DNA of 64,000 bases from Nannocystis sp. RBIL2 (GCF_026626745.1 NZ_JAPNJW010000001.1:4076001-4140000); one strand, 5' to 3'; positions 1 to 10,558 are shown, numbered from the stretch's first letter. Notes: generated from the letters alone by a model not told the origin. Numbers and translations are program-made.

Positions 1-462
1 CCGGCCCGCGGCCGGGTCGCGGCGGTCGTGGTCGAACCAGAAGTTCTTGATGATCACCGCGCCTTCGGGGAAGCCCCAGCCCTCGCCGTCGGTGAACTCG
101 ATCTTGCCGCCCTCCGGCAGGACGATGAAGCGGCCCTTGCCCGCCGCGTCGGACCACAGCGGCGCCGCCACCGTGTAGGGCACCACGCCGTCCTTCGGCC
201 CCAGGTCGACCATCGGGTCGAGGAAGAAGTCGTAGTCGCTGAGCTTCGGCAGCGGCCACTCGCCCTCGATCGGGCAGCGGGTCGGACCGGCGCACGGGTC
301 GCCGGTGGTCGGCGCGGTGGTGTCGCTCGCCTCGGTACCGGCCGTGCCGATGCCGGTCGTCGTCGTCTCGCCGCCGCTCGTCGCCTCGGTGGCCTTGCCG
401 CCGGCTTCGCCGCAGCCGGCGGCCGCGGCGACGAGGATGGCCGTCAGTACATGGCCTCGCAT
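1..462 (-). CDS. Lipoprotein, TIGR03806 (HNE_0200)-like, partial
   Basis: N-terminal 154 codons of a minus-strand gene that runs off the left edge of the window. The visible product begins with a lipoprotein signal (MRGHVLTAILVAAAAGC) followed by a Thr/Gly/Glu-rich linker. A conserved-looking block follows, with LSDYDFF, GVVPYTVAAPLWSDAAGKGR and FPEGAVIIKNFWFDHD. This fits the uncharacterised TIGR03806 family, whose members are known to occur beside a TIGR03805 beta-helix protein, exactly as here (29-bp gap, same strand). The ATG at 462 is preceded by GGAGG with a 6-nt spacer; an in-frame ATG at 480 is also possible. The Shine-Dalgarno lies inside a CATG repeat array. Family assignment is from remembered motifs; the function of the pair is unknown. 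Confidence 0.72.
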   Translation of the reverse strand, partial: MRGHVLTAILVAAAAGCGEAGGKATEATSGGETTTTGIGTAGTEASDTTAPTTGDPCAGPTRCPIEGEWPLPKLSDYDFFLDPMVDLGPKDGVVPYTVAAPLWSDAAGKGRFIVLPEGGKIEFTDGEGWGFPEGAVIIKNFWFDHDRRDPAAGR

Positions 463-485
463 ACATGTCCTCCGGAGCATGTGCT
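436..485. repeat. 14-bp CATG array at gene start
   Basis: Cores at 436 (GATG), 450, 464 and 478 (all CATG), each exactly 14 bp apart. The array overlaps the Shine-Dalgarno and both candidate starts of the minus-strand gene at 462. The stretch CTCCGGAG (470-477) between two cores is itself a perfect palindrome. Confidence 0.8.
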
Positions 486-491
486 GTCCGC

Positions 492-1895
<1,404 letters not shown>

Positions 1896-2131
1896 TGCAC
1901 CCTTCATACCCGATGCGAGTACCACGTCGCCAGATCGACAATCGCGTGACAACTTCTTCACGCAGCGCTGCGTCGGCACTCCTTGGGGGGCTCCTTATGG
2001 CGCTTCTCATGCCCGTGCGCGCCGCATCGCGTCACGCGCCGTATCGATGAGCCGCGGCAAAACGCACGGGGCGCGGACCCGCGAGCGTCTGCGCGGACTG
2101 CGATAGAGTGGCTCGCCGGAGCCACCTACTC

Positions 2132-4366
2132 ATGACTCAACGATTCTCTCGCCGCCAATTCCTGCGCGCGACGCTCGTCAGCGTCGCCTCCGCCGGCCTG
2201 TCCGCTTGCAAGGGCGACGGCGACGGAACCACCGACAGCGACGGCTCGACGGGGACGGACGGCACCGAACCGACCGGCAGCACCGCGCCGACCACCGGCG
2301 CCGAGGAGCCGCTGCTCGACGGCGCGGCGTACTTCCCTCAATCGGTGGCGTCCGGCGACCCGCGGCCCGACAGCGTGATCTTGTGGACCCGCCTCGACGA
2401 CGAGACGGCGGGCGACGGTGATCTCGAGCTCACCGTCGAGGTGGCGACGGACCCCGATTTCACGATGCGCGTCGACCTCGACGCCGCCAGCGCGGCGGTC
2501 CCCGCCCGCGCGATGTTCGACCGCTGCGCCAAGGCCAAGATCAAGGGGCTCGATCCGGCCACTGTCTATTATTATAGATTTGTTCATAATCGTGAAGATG
2601 GCCGATACGGCAGCCAGGTCGGCAGGACCCGCACTGCGCCCGCTCCTGACGCCGACGTCGCCGTGCGGTTCGCCTATGCGTCGTGCCAGGATTACAACGG
2701 CCGCTATTATAATAGCTACCGCGGCCTGCTGGCCCAGCCGGACCTCGACTTCTTCGTCCACCTCGGTGATTACGTCTACGAAACTACCGGCGACCCGACC
2801 TTCCAGGCGGCCGGCCGCGGGATCGCGTTCTCCGACACTGCCGGGGCGATCGTGTTCAACGAGGGCAGCGAGTCGGAGTACTTCGCCGCCAGCAGCCTCA
2901 GCAACTACCGCGAGCTGTACCGCGGCTACCGCTCGGACCCCGCGCTGCGGCGCGTGCACGAGAGCCTGCCGATGATCGCGGTGTGGGACGACCACGAGTT
3001 CAGCGACGACTGCTTCGGCGCCACCGCGACCTACTTCGACGGCCGCGCCGACGAGCACGACGAGGCCCGCCGCAAGCACGCCAACCAGGCGTGGTTCGAG
3101 TACATGCCGATCGACTTCGGCGACGACGAATTCTTGTACGACCCGAGCAAGCCGTACTTGCAGGACATCACGATCTACCGCGACTTCCGCTTCGGCAAGC
3201 ACCTCCACCTGGTGATGACCGACCTCCGCAGCTACCGCCCGGACCACCTGATCCCCGAGGACGGGTTCCCCGGCGCGGTGGTGATCGACGAGGCCGCCCT
3301 GGTCGAGCAGCTCGGATCGATCCCCGAATTTGCCACTCCGTACGTCGATGACATCGACGCCTACCAGGGCGGCGTCTACAAGGACGCGCTGCTGGCCGCC
3401 GCCGACGCGCTGGGCTTCGACCCCGCGCTCCTCACCGGCAAGATCGACGCCGGCTTCATCAACAGCACCCTCGCGTCCGTCGAGGACCCGACCCCGCCGA
3501 TCGACGAGGCCGAGCTGGCGACCCTGCCGCGCGGCCTGTCGTTCCTCGGCCTCGGCAAGCGCAGCTTCAACGGCTCGATCGGCGCCCGCTACTTCGTCGT
3601 CAAGCCGGCCTTCGACGCCTGGGCCGCCGCCCGCGCGGCCGCCGACCCGACCTCCGTCGACGTCATGGGCCAGACCCAGCGCGAGTGGTTCCTGTCGACG
3701 ATGAAGGGCTCGACGTCGACGTGGAAGGTGTGGGGCACCGAGATCACGCTGATGCCGCTGGTGATCGACCTGACCTCGTTCCCGATCGAGCCGTTCAACC
3801 AGCTCTACTACATGAACGTCGACCAGTGGGACGGCTTCGGCCCGGCCCGCGACGCGCTGCTCGGCGAGCTGCAGGCGGTCGACAACGTCGTCGCCATCAC
3901 CGGCGACATCCACGCCTTCTACGCCGGCACGCCGATGGTCGCCGGCGCGCCCGAGCAGAAGATCGTCGAGCTGGTCGGCGCCGGCATCAGCTCGACGCCG
4001 TTCCAGTCGCTGCTGGTCCTGCAGGTCGCGGCCGACCCGACCCTCAGCAGCCTGCCGGGCGCCGGCATGCTGGCCTCGGCGATCGACGCCCTGTTCACCG
4101 GCACGACCACCAACCCGCACCTCGGCTTCGCCGACTCGAGCCGCAACGGCTTCGTCAGCGTGGTCGTCGACGGCGCCGAGCTCAACGCGACCTTCCACAT
4201 GCTGACCGAGGACGTGTCGCTGACCGACTACGAGGGCATGGACGACGCCCTCACCGGCGAGTTCAAGCGCGAGAGGTTCCAGGTCAAGGCCGGCCAGCGC
4301 GACCTCTGGCGCGACTTCGCCGGCACCTTCAAGCGCTGGGACCCGACCACCAACACGTGGGTCTGA
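2132..4366 (+). CDS. phoD: PhoD-like alkaline phosphatase/phosphodiesterase, Tat lipoprotein
   Basis: Secreted phosphomonoesterase/diesterase of the PhoD metallophosphatase family, probably scavenging phosphate outside the inner membrane. The first residues carry a twin-arginine signal (FSRRQFLRATL) merged with a lipobox (LSAC), so it is a Tat-exported lipoprotein. A PhoD N-terminal beta-sandwich (YFPQSVASGDPRPDSVILWT) is followed by the catalytic core. Metal-binding motifs are YASCQDY, FFVHLGDYVYE, AVWDDHEFSDD (about residue 284) and ITGDIHAFY (about residue 590). Length about 744 residues, somewhat longer than typical PhoD. ATG 2132 was chosen because it places RR at the right distance; an in-frame GTG at 2108 is an alternative. 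Two patches around 2565-2605 and 2700-2716 use unusually AT-rich codons. Confidence 0.9.
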   Translation: MTQRFSRRQFLRATLVSVASAGLSACKGDGDGTTDSDGSTGTDGTEPTGSTAPTTGAEEPLLDGAAYFPQSVASGDPRPDSVILWTRLDDETAGDGDLELTVEVATDPDFTMRVDLDAASAAVPARAMFDRCAKAKIKGLDPATVYYYRFVHNREDGRYGSQVGRTRTAPAPDADVAVRFAYASCQDYNGRYYNSYRGLLAQPDLDFFVHLGDYVYETTGDPTFQAAGRGIAFSDTAGAIVFNEGSESEYFAASSLSNYRELYRGYRSDPALRRVHESLPMIAVWDDHEFSDDCFGATATYFDGRADEHDEARRKHANQAWFEYMPIDFGDDEFLYDPSKPYLQDITIYRDFRFGKHLHLVMTDLRSYRPDHLIPEDGFPGAVVIDEAALVEQLGSIPEFATPYVDDIDAYQGGVYKDALLAAADALGFDPALLTGKIDAGFINSTLASVEDPTPPIDEAELATLPRGLSFLGLGKRSFNGSIGARYFVVKPAFDAWAAARAAADPTSVDVMGQTQREWFLSTMKGSTSTWKVWGTEITLMPLVIDLTSFPIEPFNQLYYMNVDQWDGFGPARDALLGELQAVDNVVAITGDIHAFYAGTPMVAGAPEQKIVELVGAGISSTPFQSLLVLQVAADPTLSSLPGAGMLASAIDALFTGTTTNPHLGFADSSRNGFVSVVVDGAELNATFHMLTEDVSLTDYEGMDDALTGEFKRERFQVKAGQRDLWRDFAGTFKRWDPTTNTWV

Positions 4367-4386
4367 GCTTCGGGCCCTGTACGCAA

Positions 4387-4410
4387 GGGCATGTCCGAAA
4401 GGACATGCTC
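4387..4410. repeat. 14-bp CATG array, two-unit perfect hairpin
   Basis: CATG cores at 4390 and 4404. GCATGTCC-GAAA-GGACATGC (4389-4408) is an 8-bp perfect stem with a GNRA-type loop. It lies between the stop of the + strand phoD gene and the terminator of the convergent minus-strand gene. Confidence 0.85.
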
Positions 4411-4415
4411 CATCA

Positions 4416-4453
4416 CAAAATAAAACGCGGCCACCGACGTAGCGGTGGCCGCG
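4416..4453 (-). terminator. Rho-independent terminator of the 4498-5547 gene
   Basis: Perfect 11-bp stem CGCGGCCACCG / CGGTGGCCGCG (4426-4436 with 4443-4453) and a 6-nt loop. Read on the minus strand it is followed by TTTTATTTT (complement of 4417-4425), a classic intrinsic terminator for the minus-strand gene ending at 4498. There is no T-tract in the + direction. Confidence 0.85.
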
Positions 4454-4497
4454 GTGGGCCGCCCGGGCTCCCTCCCCGGGACGGGCTCACGGAAGGC

Positions 4498-5547
4498 TCA
4501 GGTGCCGTTGAAGATGAGGGCGAACACGGCCATCTTGGCGCTGCCGGCGGTGCCCACCAGGCCGATCGGGTTGCCGTCGAGCTGGGCGGTGAACTTCTCG
4601 GCGATCGCCGGGTTGAGCAGGATGAACACGCCGTTGCTGCTGGTGCCGTCGGTGTTGAAGCCCATGCCGTCCTCGTTGAGATAGCGGATGGCCGCGGTCG
4701 AGCTGTCCATCTCGGGCACGACCACCGCGCCGGCGACCGGGACGCCGCCCTGACGCACGAGGCCGACCACGCCGCCGTTCTCGCCGAGCGGCAGGGCGTC
4801 GACGACCGCCTGGTCGGCGTCGGCCATGAGGAAACCTGACCATTCGGTCAGCTTGGCCGCGGGCACGCCCCAGATGTCGTGGATGCCGTTGAGCGACGGG
4901 TACAGCGTGGTGCCGGTGTACGGCTGGGCCAGGCCGGTGGCGGTGAGGTAGTAGTCGCCGCCGCCGACCACGCCGATCACGCCGATGCCGGTGTTGACCG
5001 GGGTCTCGGAGGTCGCGTCGATGTGGCCGTCGGCGCCCGACGTGACCTTGACGATGTCGACCGCGCTCTCGATGCCCTGGATCGCGGCCAGGGCGCCGAC
5101 GACCCGCAGCTCGGCGCCCGCGATCGGCTCACCGGTGGCGAAGTCGGTCAGGGTGCCGATGAAGCGGGTGTTGCCGCACTCGGCCCGCACGCCGCAGACG
5201 GCGTCGGTCTGGCTGTCGGTCCACTTGATGCACGACTCCGACTCGCAATCGGCGTTGAGCGTGCAAGCCGAACCCTCGGCGCCGGCGCCCGGCATCTGCA
5301 TGCCATCCTCGCACGCGCCCGCGGTCGTGGTCGGCGTGGTGGTCCCCTCGGTGTCGTCGGTCGTCGTGGTCCCGGCCGTGGCGTCGGTGGTCGTGCCGGT
5401 CGGCGTCGTGCCCGCGGTCGGCTCCTCGGTGTCGGCCGCAGTGCCCGTCGACGCGTCGGTCGCGGAGGTGCCTTTGTCGTCGCCGCAGCCGACCGTCGCG
5501 ACGAGCGCGGTCAGCAAACCCAGGGTAACCAGTGAAGTGCGCTGCAT
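4498..5547 (-). CDS. Lipoprotein with carboxypeptidase-regulatory-like fold, unknown role
   Basis: Surface or periplasmic lipoprotein: signal MQRTSLVTLGLLTALVATVGC, then about 70 residues of Thr/Ala/Asp linker. A Cys-containing segment (ACTLNADCESESCIKW) resembles EGF/Dickkopf-type short disulfide repeats of myxobacterial lipoproteins. The region GTLTDFATGEPIAGAELRVV looks like a carboxypeptidase-regulatory/CNA-B beta-sandwich repeat, and a second similar element is GLVRQGGVPVAGAVVV. I do not recognise a specific family. ATG 5547 was chosen for the signal peptide; the open frame extends upstream to 5646 without one. It has its own terminator downstream and lies 141 bp from lolA on the same strand. 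Confidence 0.75.
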   Translation of the reverse strand: MQRTSLVTLGLLTALVATVGCGDDKGTSATDASTGTAADTEEPTAGTTPTGTTTDATAGTTTTDDTEGTTTPTTTAGACEDGMQMPGAGAEGSACTLNADCESESCIKWTDSQTDAVCGVRAECGNTRFIGTLTDFATGEPIAGAELRVVGALAAIQGIESAVDIVKVTSGADGHIDATSETPVNTGIGVIGVVGGGDYYLTATGLAQPYTGTTLYPSLNGIHDIWGVPAAKLTEWSGFLMADADQAVVDALPLGENGGVVGLVRQGGVPVAGAVVVPEMDSSTAAIRYLNEDGMGFNTDGTSSNGVFILLNPAIAEKFTAQLDGNPIGLVGTAGSAKMAVFALIFNGT

Positions 5548-5688
5548 GGTCTGTAGTCGGCGCCACGGTACACAGCCGAGACCCGTCGCGCAACCAACGC
5601 CGGGCGCCGCGATCGCTTCCGCAAACGCGAGCGGGCCCGCACGCAACGCGCGCGGGCCCGGGCCCTCACCGCGGACATGAAGCCGCGC

Positions 5689-6441
5689 TCACTGCTTCGT
5701 CTCGACGTAGCCCTTCGGCACCACGTACTTGAAGTCCTTGGCCGCGAGGTTCTGGTTGCTGGCGACGTCGGTCAGCACGAAGTGGTTGGTGCTGTTGTCC
5801 TGGGCCCGCACCACGAACGAGTCGACCCGGCCGGTGAGATCGTCGACGATCAGCAGCAAGGACTTGTAGTGCGGGTTCTGCTCCTTGGGCTTGAGCTCGA
5901 TGACCTTGTGCCCCGGCATCCCGTAGCTCTTGGTCGGCTGATCGGGCGCCATCCGCACCTTGAACTCCTTGATCAGCTTCTGCCCGCCGAACAGGAACTT
6001 CATCGCCCCGGCGAGGTTCGAGTTGCCCTCGACCTTCTGGCTGACAACCTGCCGCGTGTCGTGCTCGACCACCCAGAGCTTCTGGCCGTCGACGTAGAAG
6101 TCGGGGTCGGCCTTGCCCTCGTAGTCCCACACCATCATGCCGGGCTTCTTCAGCCGGAGGTCGCCGCTGCTGACCGTGCGCGTGCCGTAGACCGGGTGCA
6201 CGTAGGTCTGCTTGAACTTGCAGACGAGGTCGGTGGTGCCGTCGTAGAACGACTGCACCGAGGCGAGCACAGCCGAAGCCGAGGGCTTGATGGCCGGCGC
6301 TGAAGCCGGCGCAGCGGCCGCTTGCGCGGAGGCCCCCTGGGTCACGCTCAGGGGCAGCAGCGGAGCGTCGATCGCGTCGGCGAGAGCACCATCGCTGCAG
6401 AAGAGGCCGAGGGAGAGCGCGCAGATCGTGAAGGCTTCCAT
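5689..6441 (-). CDS. lolA: Outer-membrane lipoprotein carrier LolA
   Basis: Periplasmic chaperone that ferries lipoproteins from LolCDE to the outer membrane. The precursor has a signal peptide (MEAFTICALSLGLFCSDGALA) and an Ala/Pro-rich spacer. A LolA-type half-barrel follows: FYDGTTDLVCKFKQTYVHP, GDLRLKKPGMMVWDYEG, DFYVDGQKLWVVEHD, LLLIVDDLTGRVDSFVV and NHFVLTDV. The length (250 aa) is slightly above average because of the spacer. AGGAG lies 8 nt before the ATG at 6441. It follows ftsK on the same strand, the same neighbourhood as in many proteobacteria. The many lipoproteins in this window would be clients. Confidence 0.88.
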   Translation of the reverse strand: MEAFTICALSLGLFCSDGALADAIDAPLLPLSVTQGASAQAAAAPASAPAIKPSASAVLASVQSFYDGTTDLVCKFKQTYVHPVYGTRTVSSGDLRLKKPGMMVWDYEGKADPDFYVDGQKLWVVEHDTRQVVSQKVEGNSNLAGAMKFLFGGQKLIKEFKVRMAPDQPTKSYGMPGHKVIELKPKEQNPHYKSLLLIVDDLTGRVDSFVVRAQDNSTNHFVLTDVASNQNLAAKDFKYVVPKGYVETKQ

Positions 6442-6606
6442 GTGTTGAGCTCCTGGGGCGAGCGCCCCGTGGCCGAGAAGACGGGCGGAGGCTGGGGGCG
6501 ATTCACCGCCGCGCCGACGCCGCGCGCGCGGCCGCGCAGGGCCGCGCCGCGAGAGTCCTAGCACACTTCGGGCCGCGCGAGCCCGGCCGGCGGAGATCTC
6601 GCCGAC

Positions 6607-9576
6607 TCACGCGGCCTGGACGAACACCTCGCGCGGCGCAGTGCCCCGCGCCGGGCCGATCACGCCCTCGGCCTCCATCATCTCCACGATCTTGGCGGCG
6701 CGGTTGTAGCCGATGTTGAGCCGGCGCTGGATCATGCTGGTGCTGACCTTGCGCGTCTCGGCGACGATCTGCACCGCCTTGTCGTAGAGCGGATCGGCGC
6801 GCCGATCGCTCGGCGCCTCCTCCTCCTCTTCGTCGCGCTTGGCGGTGATCGCCAGGTTGTACGTCGGCCGCGCCTGCTTGCGGATGAACGCCACGACCTT
6901 GAGGATCTCGTCCTCGGACACGTAGCAGCCGTGGACGCGCTGCGGCTGGCCGCCGCGGTCCATGTGCAGCATGTCGCCCATGCCGAGCAGCTGCTTGGCG
7001 CCCTTGCCGTCGAGGATCGTGCGGCTGTCGATGTCGCTCGTCACCTGGAAGGCGATGCGCGAGGGGAAGTTGTTCTTGATCGTGCCGGTGATGACGTCGA
7101 CGCTGGGCCGCTGGGTCGCCAGGATCAGGTGGATGCCGCAGGCGCGCGCCTTGGCGGCGATGCGCGCGACGCTGGTCTCGACCTCTTTGCTGGCGACCAT
7201 CATCAGGTCGGCGAACTCGTCGATGATGACGACGATGTACGGCATCTTCTCCGGCTTGTCGCCGACCTTGGCCCCGCTCGGCAGGCCGCCCATCGACTCG
7301 ACCGGGCCGTCCTCGTCGAAGCCGACGCCGCCGAGGAACTCGGCCGGGATGGCGTCCTCGCCCTCCTCGCGCGCGGCGGCGCTGGCGTCGGCCGCGGCCT
7401 CCTCGAGCGCCCGCTTCTCCGCCTCCCACTCGTCGATGAGCTGCGGCAGCTTCTTGTTGTAGCCGGCGATGTCGCGCACCTGCGCGTCGCTCAGCACGGC
7501 GTAGCGCCGCTCCATCTCGTCGACGGCCCAGCGCAGCGCCATGCTGGCCTGCTCGGCGTCGGTGATGACGGGCAAGAGCAGGTGCGGGATGTCCTTGTAG
7601 ATGCTCAGCTCGAGCATCTTCGGGTCGATCATGATCATGCGCACGTCCTCGGGCGTACAGGCGAAGAGGAGCGAGCAGATCATCGCGTTGACGCCGACCG
7701 ACTTGCCCGAGCCGGTCGCGCCGGCGACCAGGAGGTGCGGCGCCTTGGCCAGGTCGATCGCCACCGGCTTGCCGGTGATGTTCTTGCCGAGCACCATCGG
7801 CAGCTTGCCGCCGCGCGCGGCCTCGAACGCCTCGCTCTCGAGGATCTCCTTGATCGAGACGGTCTCGCGGGTGGCGTTCGGGACCTCGAAGCCGACGGTC
7901 GCCTTGCCGGGGATCGGCGCGAGGATGCGGATGGCGATCGCCTCGAGCGCCATGGCGAGGTCGTTCTCGAGGCTCTCGATGCGCGACAGCTTGACGCCCG
8001 GGTCGGGCTTGAACTCGTAGCGGGTGATCACCGGGCCGGGGTGGATCTTGGTCACCTTGCCGTTGACCTTGAACTGCGCGAGCGCGTGCTCGATGCGCTC
8101 GGCCTGCTCGAGCACGAAGTTCTTGTCGACCTCGACCGCGGGCGTGTCGGCGGCCTCGAACAGCTTCGACGGCGGCAGGTTGTACGGGCCGGAGGTCAGG
8201 CGGACGATGCCGGGGATCGACGGCACGCGCTCGACCGGCTTGACCGCGGCCGCAGCGGCGGGCGCCAGCGGCAGCTGCTCGGGCGCACGCGCGGGCGCGG
8301 GGACGGGCGCGGGCGCGATCGGGGCGCGAGCGACGATCGCCGGCGGCGGCGCGCTCTCCTCCTCGTCGAGCTCGGTCGTGACCTCGACGGTCGCCGCCAG
8401 CTCCTGCGGCCGCGGCGGGGCTTTCTTGACGGCCTTGGCCGCGGGCACGGCCTTGGCGGGCGCGAGCACCTCGATGGCTGTCTCTTCGACCCTGTCCTCT
8501 GCGACATGTCCCGAAGGCTCTTCGAGGTCGGTCGACACCTCGGGCTCGACCTTGGCCGGCTTGCGGCGGCGCTTCGGCGCGACGTCCTCGGCGGGCTCGA
8601 CCTTCTCGATCTCGCTCTTGTCCGCCTTCGGCTTGTCGGCCTTCGCCACCTCGGCCTCGGGGCGCCCGGCGGTCAGCACGATCTCCGGCATGTCCTCCGG
8701 CCGGCGCGCGACCTTCCGGTTCTTGCGCGGGGCCTCGGCCACGGCCGCGGCGGGCACCGACGGGGCCGGCGCCTCGTCCTCCTCGACCTCGGCAGGGGCG
8801 GCCTTGGCCTTGTTGTTGCGCCGGCGCCGCTTGGGCTTCGGCTCCTCCTCGACCTCCTCCTCCTCTTCCTCTTCTTCCTCCTCGGCCTCTTCTTCTTCGG
8901 CCTCTTCCTCCTCGTCGACCTCTTCCTCTTCCTCCTCGTCCTCGACCTCCTCGGCGCGGCCGCGCAGCGACTCACCGATGCCGACGAGCCCGCCCCACAG
9001 GTACTGGCCGATGGCGATAAAGCCGCGACCGACCATGCGCACCGCGGCGATCAAGTGGTTGGTCGACAGCGGCGTCGAGGCGAACAGGCCGACGCACAGC
9101 AGGGCCCCCGCGATCAGGTAGGTACCTGCCCGATCGAACATGCCGAGGCCGATCTCCCCGAGCACCTCGCCGGCCAGGCCTCCGGCCGTGAAGCCGTAGA
9201 TCCGGTAGGCCGGGAACATCACGTGCAGCAGCACGCAGCCGGCCACCGTCGCCAGCGAGAAGCCGAGGCCCTCGCCGGAGCGCAGCTCCATCGCGTCGCC
9301 TTGCAGCGCCTTGACCCCGAGGCCGAGCACGCCGAGCACCAGCAGGTACGAACCCATGCCGAGCGAGGCGTACAGGGCCCCGGCGACCAGGCGACCGACC
9401 GGGCCCATCAACGTGCCGGTGCCGAACTGGTACGAGAACAGTCCGCCGAGCATCAGCACGCCGATGGCGAGCAGCACCACGCCGAGGAACTCGCCCCACG
9501 GCCGTGGCAGCCCGGAAGAACTTTCGCGCACTCGCGCATCTCGCGCAGAAGGAGAGTTGGCTCGTGACTTGGCCAT
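6607..9576 (-). CDS. ftsK: DNA translocase FtsK/SpoIIIE
   Basis: Septal, membrane-anchored ATPase that pumps chromosome ends and helps dimer resolution. There are four predicted membrane helices in residues about 25-185. A strongly acidic run of Glu follows (about 205-245), then a long Pro/Ala/Lys/Glu linker. The RecA-like motor has Walker A GATGSGKSVG (about residue 622) and Walker B VVIIDEFADL (about 787). A C-terminal gamma winged helix (VSTSMIQRRLNIGYNRAAKI) would read KOPS-like sites. At 989 aa it is longer than Bacillus SpoIIIE because of the linker. The linker contains an in-frame CATG-type array at 8477-8511 (PSGHVAED). The lolA gene follows 165 bp downstream. The start is MAKSRANSPS; the ribosome site is weak. 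Confidence 0.95.
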   Translation of the reverse strand: MAKSRANSPSARDARVRESSSGLPRPWGEFLGVVLLAIGVLMLGGLFSYQFGTGTLMGPVGRLVAGALYASLGMGSYLLVLGVLGLGVKALQGDAMELRSGEGLGFSLATVAGCVLLHVMFPAYRIYGFTAGGLAGEVLGEIGLGMFDRAGTYLIAGALLCVGLFASTPLSTNHLIAAVRMVGRGFIAIGQYLWGGLVGIGESLRGRAEEVEDEEEEEEVDEEEEAEEEEAEEEEEEEEEEVEEEPKPKRRRRNNKAKAAPAEVEEDEAPAPSVPAAAVAEAPRKNRKVARRPEDMPEIVLTAGRPEAEVAKADKPKADKSEIEKVEPAEDVAPKRRRKPAKVEPEVSTDLEEPSGHVAEDRVEETAIEVLAPAKAVPAAKAVKKAPPRPQELAATVEVTTELDEEESAPPPAIVARAPIAPAPVPAPARAPEQLPLAPAAAAAVKPVERVPSIPGIVRLTSGPYNLPPSKLFEAADTPAVEVDKNFVLEQAERIEHALAQFKVNGKVTKIHPGPVITRYEFKPDPGVKLSRIESLENDLAMALEAIAIRILAPIPGKATVGFEVPNATRETVSIKEILESEAFEAARGGKLPMVLGKNITGKPVAIDLAKAPHLLVAGATGSGKSVGVNAMICSLLFACTPEDVRMIMIDPKMLELSIYKDIPHLLLPVITDAEQASMALRWAVDEMERRYAVLSDAQVRDIAGYNKKLPQLIDEWEAEKRALEEAAADASAAAREEGEDAIPAEFLGGVGFDEDGPVESMGGLPSGAKVGDKPEKMPYIVVIIDEFADLMMVASKEVETSVARIAAKARACGIHLILATQRPSVDVITGTIKNNFPSRIAFQVTSDIDSRTILDGKGAKQLLGMGDMLHMDRGGQPQRVHGCYVSEDEILKVVAFIRKQARPTYNLAITAKRDEEEEEAPSDRRADPLYDKAVQIVAETRKVSTSMIQRRLNIGYNRAAKIVEMMEAEGVIGPARGTAPREVFVQAA
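8477..8511. repeat. 14-bp array in the FtsK linker coding region
   Basis: Cores GCTG 8477, CCTG 8491 and CATG 8505 at exact 14-bp spacing, in frame within the low-complexity linker of ftsK. The conserved motor is not affected. Confidence 0.65.
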
Positions 9577-9676
9577 TTTCTCTGTGATCTCGCTGCGTTA
9601 TGGCCCAGATCCCGGGCCCGGACCGCGAGGGTACGCCCCGAGGTCGAGATGCGTCAAAAATTTGGCCGGCATGGGA

Positions 9677-9682
9677 TAGCCT
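9677..9682 (+). promoter_or_regulatory. Putative -10 box, leaderless start
   Basis: TAGCCT lies 6 nt before the ATG at 9689, with no Shine-Dalgarno between. This spacing would put transcription initiation at or next to the start codon. No good -35 was seen. Confidence 0.4.
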
Positions 9683-9688
9683 TGCGCC

Positions 9689-10510
9689 ATGCGCAAGCTC
9701 GCCGTCCTCATGCTCCTGTCCACGCTGGCCGTCTCCGGCTGTAAACGCAAAGAACTCGAGGCAGCCCTCGCGGAGACGCAGGCCAAGCTCGCGAAGACCG
9801 AGGGCGAGCTGCGCGGCGAGCAGGGCAAGAACAAAAAGCTCAACGAGGAGAACACCTCGCTGAAGGACAAGATCGCCCAGCTCGAGAAGGACGTGGCGCG
9901 GCTCGGCAACGAGATCAAGGTGCTCGAGGAGCAGAACGCCGACCTCGCGCGCAAGGCCGGCGCGACCGCCGACGAGCTGAAGAAGCTGCGCGACGAGAAG
10001 GCCAAGCGCCTGGCCGAGCTGCAGGTCTACAAGGATCTGTTCGCCAAGCTCAAGTCGCTCATCGACGCCGGCACGATCCAGGTCGAGGTCCGCAAGGGCC
10101 GCTTCGTCGTCAAGCTGGCCAGCAGCATCCTGTTCGACTCCGGCAAGACCGACCTCAAGCCCGAAGGTCAGGCCGCGCTGTCGAACCTCGCCGGCGCGCT
10201 CAAGAGCCTCAGCGACCGCGAGTGGCTGGTCGCCGGCCACACCGACAACGTCCCGATCAAGACCGCCAAGTTCAAGAACAACTGGGAGCTGTCGACCGCG
10301 CGCTCGGTCGAGGTCGTGCAGTTCCTCGTCACCCAGGGCATGCCGCAGGGCACCCTCGGCGCGGCCGGCTACGGCGACGTCGACCCGGTCGCCGACAACA
10401 CCAGCGAAGACGGCAAGGCCAAGAACCGCCGCATCGAGATCGTCCTGATGCCGCTGCTCGGCGAGATCCCCGGCCTCAAGGAGATGCTCACCGGCGGCGG
10501 CCAGAGCTGA
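9689..10510 (+). CDS. OmpA-family peptidoglycan-binding lipoprotein with coiled coil
   Basis: Outer-membrane lipoprotein that probably tethers the envelope to peptidoglycan. Lipobox VSGC follows a short signal (MRKLAVLMLLSTLAVSGC). About 110 residues of Lys/Glu/Leu-rich heptad coiled coil come next. The C-terminal OmpA/MotB domain shows LASSILFDSGKTDLKPEG, VAGHTDNVPI, WELSTARSVEVVQFLV and KAKNRRIEI. The conserved Asp and Arg that bind diaminopimelate (HTDN, NRRIEI) are present. 273 aa, complete. It is divergent from ftsK (112 bp), is followed by a strong terminator, and probably forms a single-gene transcript with a leaderless-type promoter. Confidence 0.9.
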   Translation: MRKLAVLMLLSTLAVSGCKRKELEAALAETQAKLAKTEGELRGEQGKNKKLNEENTSLKDKIAQLEKDVARLGNEIKVLEEQNADLARKAGATADELKKLRDEKAKRLAELQVYKDLFAKLKSLIDAGTIQVEVRKGRFVVKLASSILFDSGKTDLKPEGQAALSNLAGALKSLSDREWLVAGHTDNVPIKTAKFKNNWELSTARSVEVVQFLVTQGMPQGTLGAAGYGDVDPVADNTSEDGKAKNRRIEIVLMPLLGEIPGLKEMLTGGGQS

Positions 10511-10533
10511 ACCAGCGCCGCTGAGAGCGCTCG

Positions 10534-10558
10534 CGGCCGCCTTCGGGCGGCCGTTTTC
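10534..10558 (+). terminator. Rho-independent terminator after the OmpA lipoprotein gene
   Basis: Stem CGGCCGCC / GGCGGCCG (10534-10541 with 10546-10553) with a UUCG tetraloop, followed by TTTTCG. Confidence 0.85.

Noticed and set aside
2126..4198. Long antisense open frame opposite phoD
   Set aside because: High GC keeps opposite frames open. Composition (Arg/Val/Gly/Ala shadow) and lack of motifs show it mirrors the real + strand gene. The same holds for the long + strand frames opposite ftsK, argS, the kinases and the RND pump.
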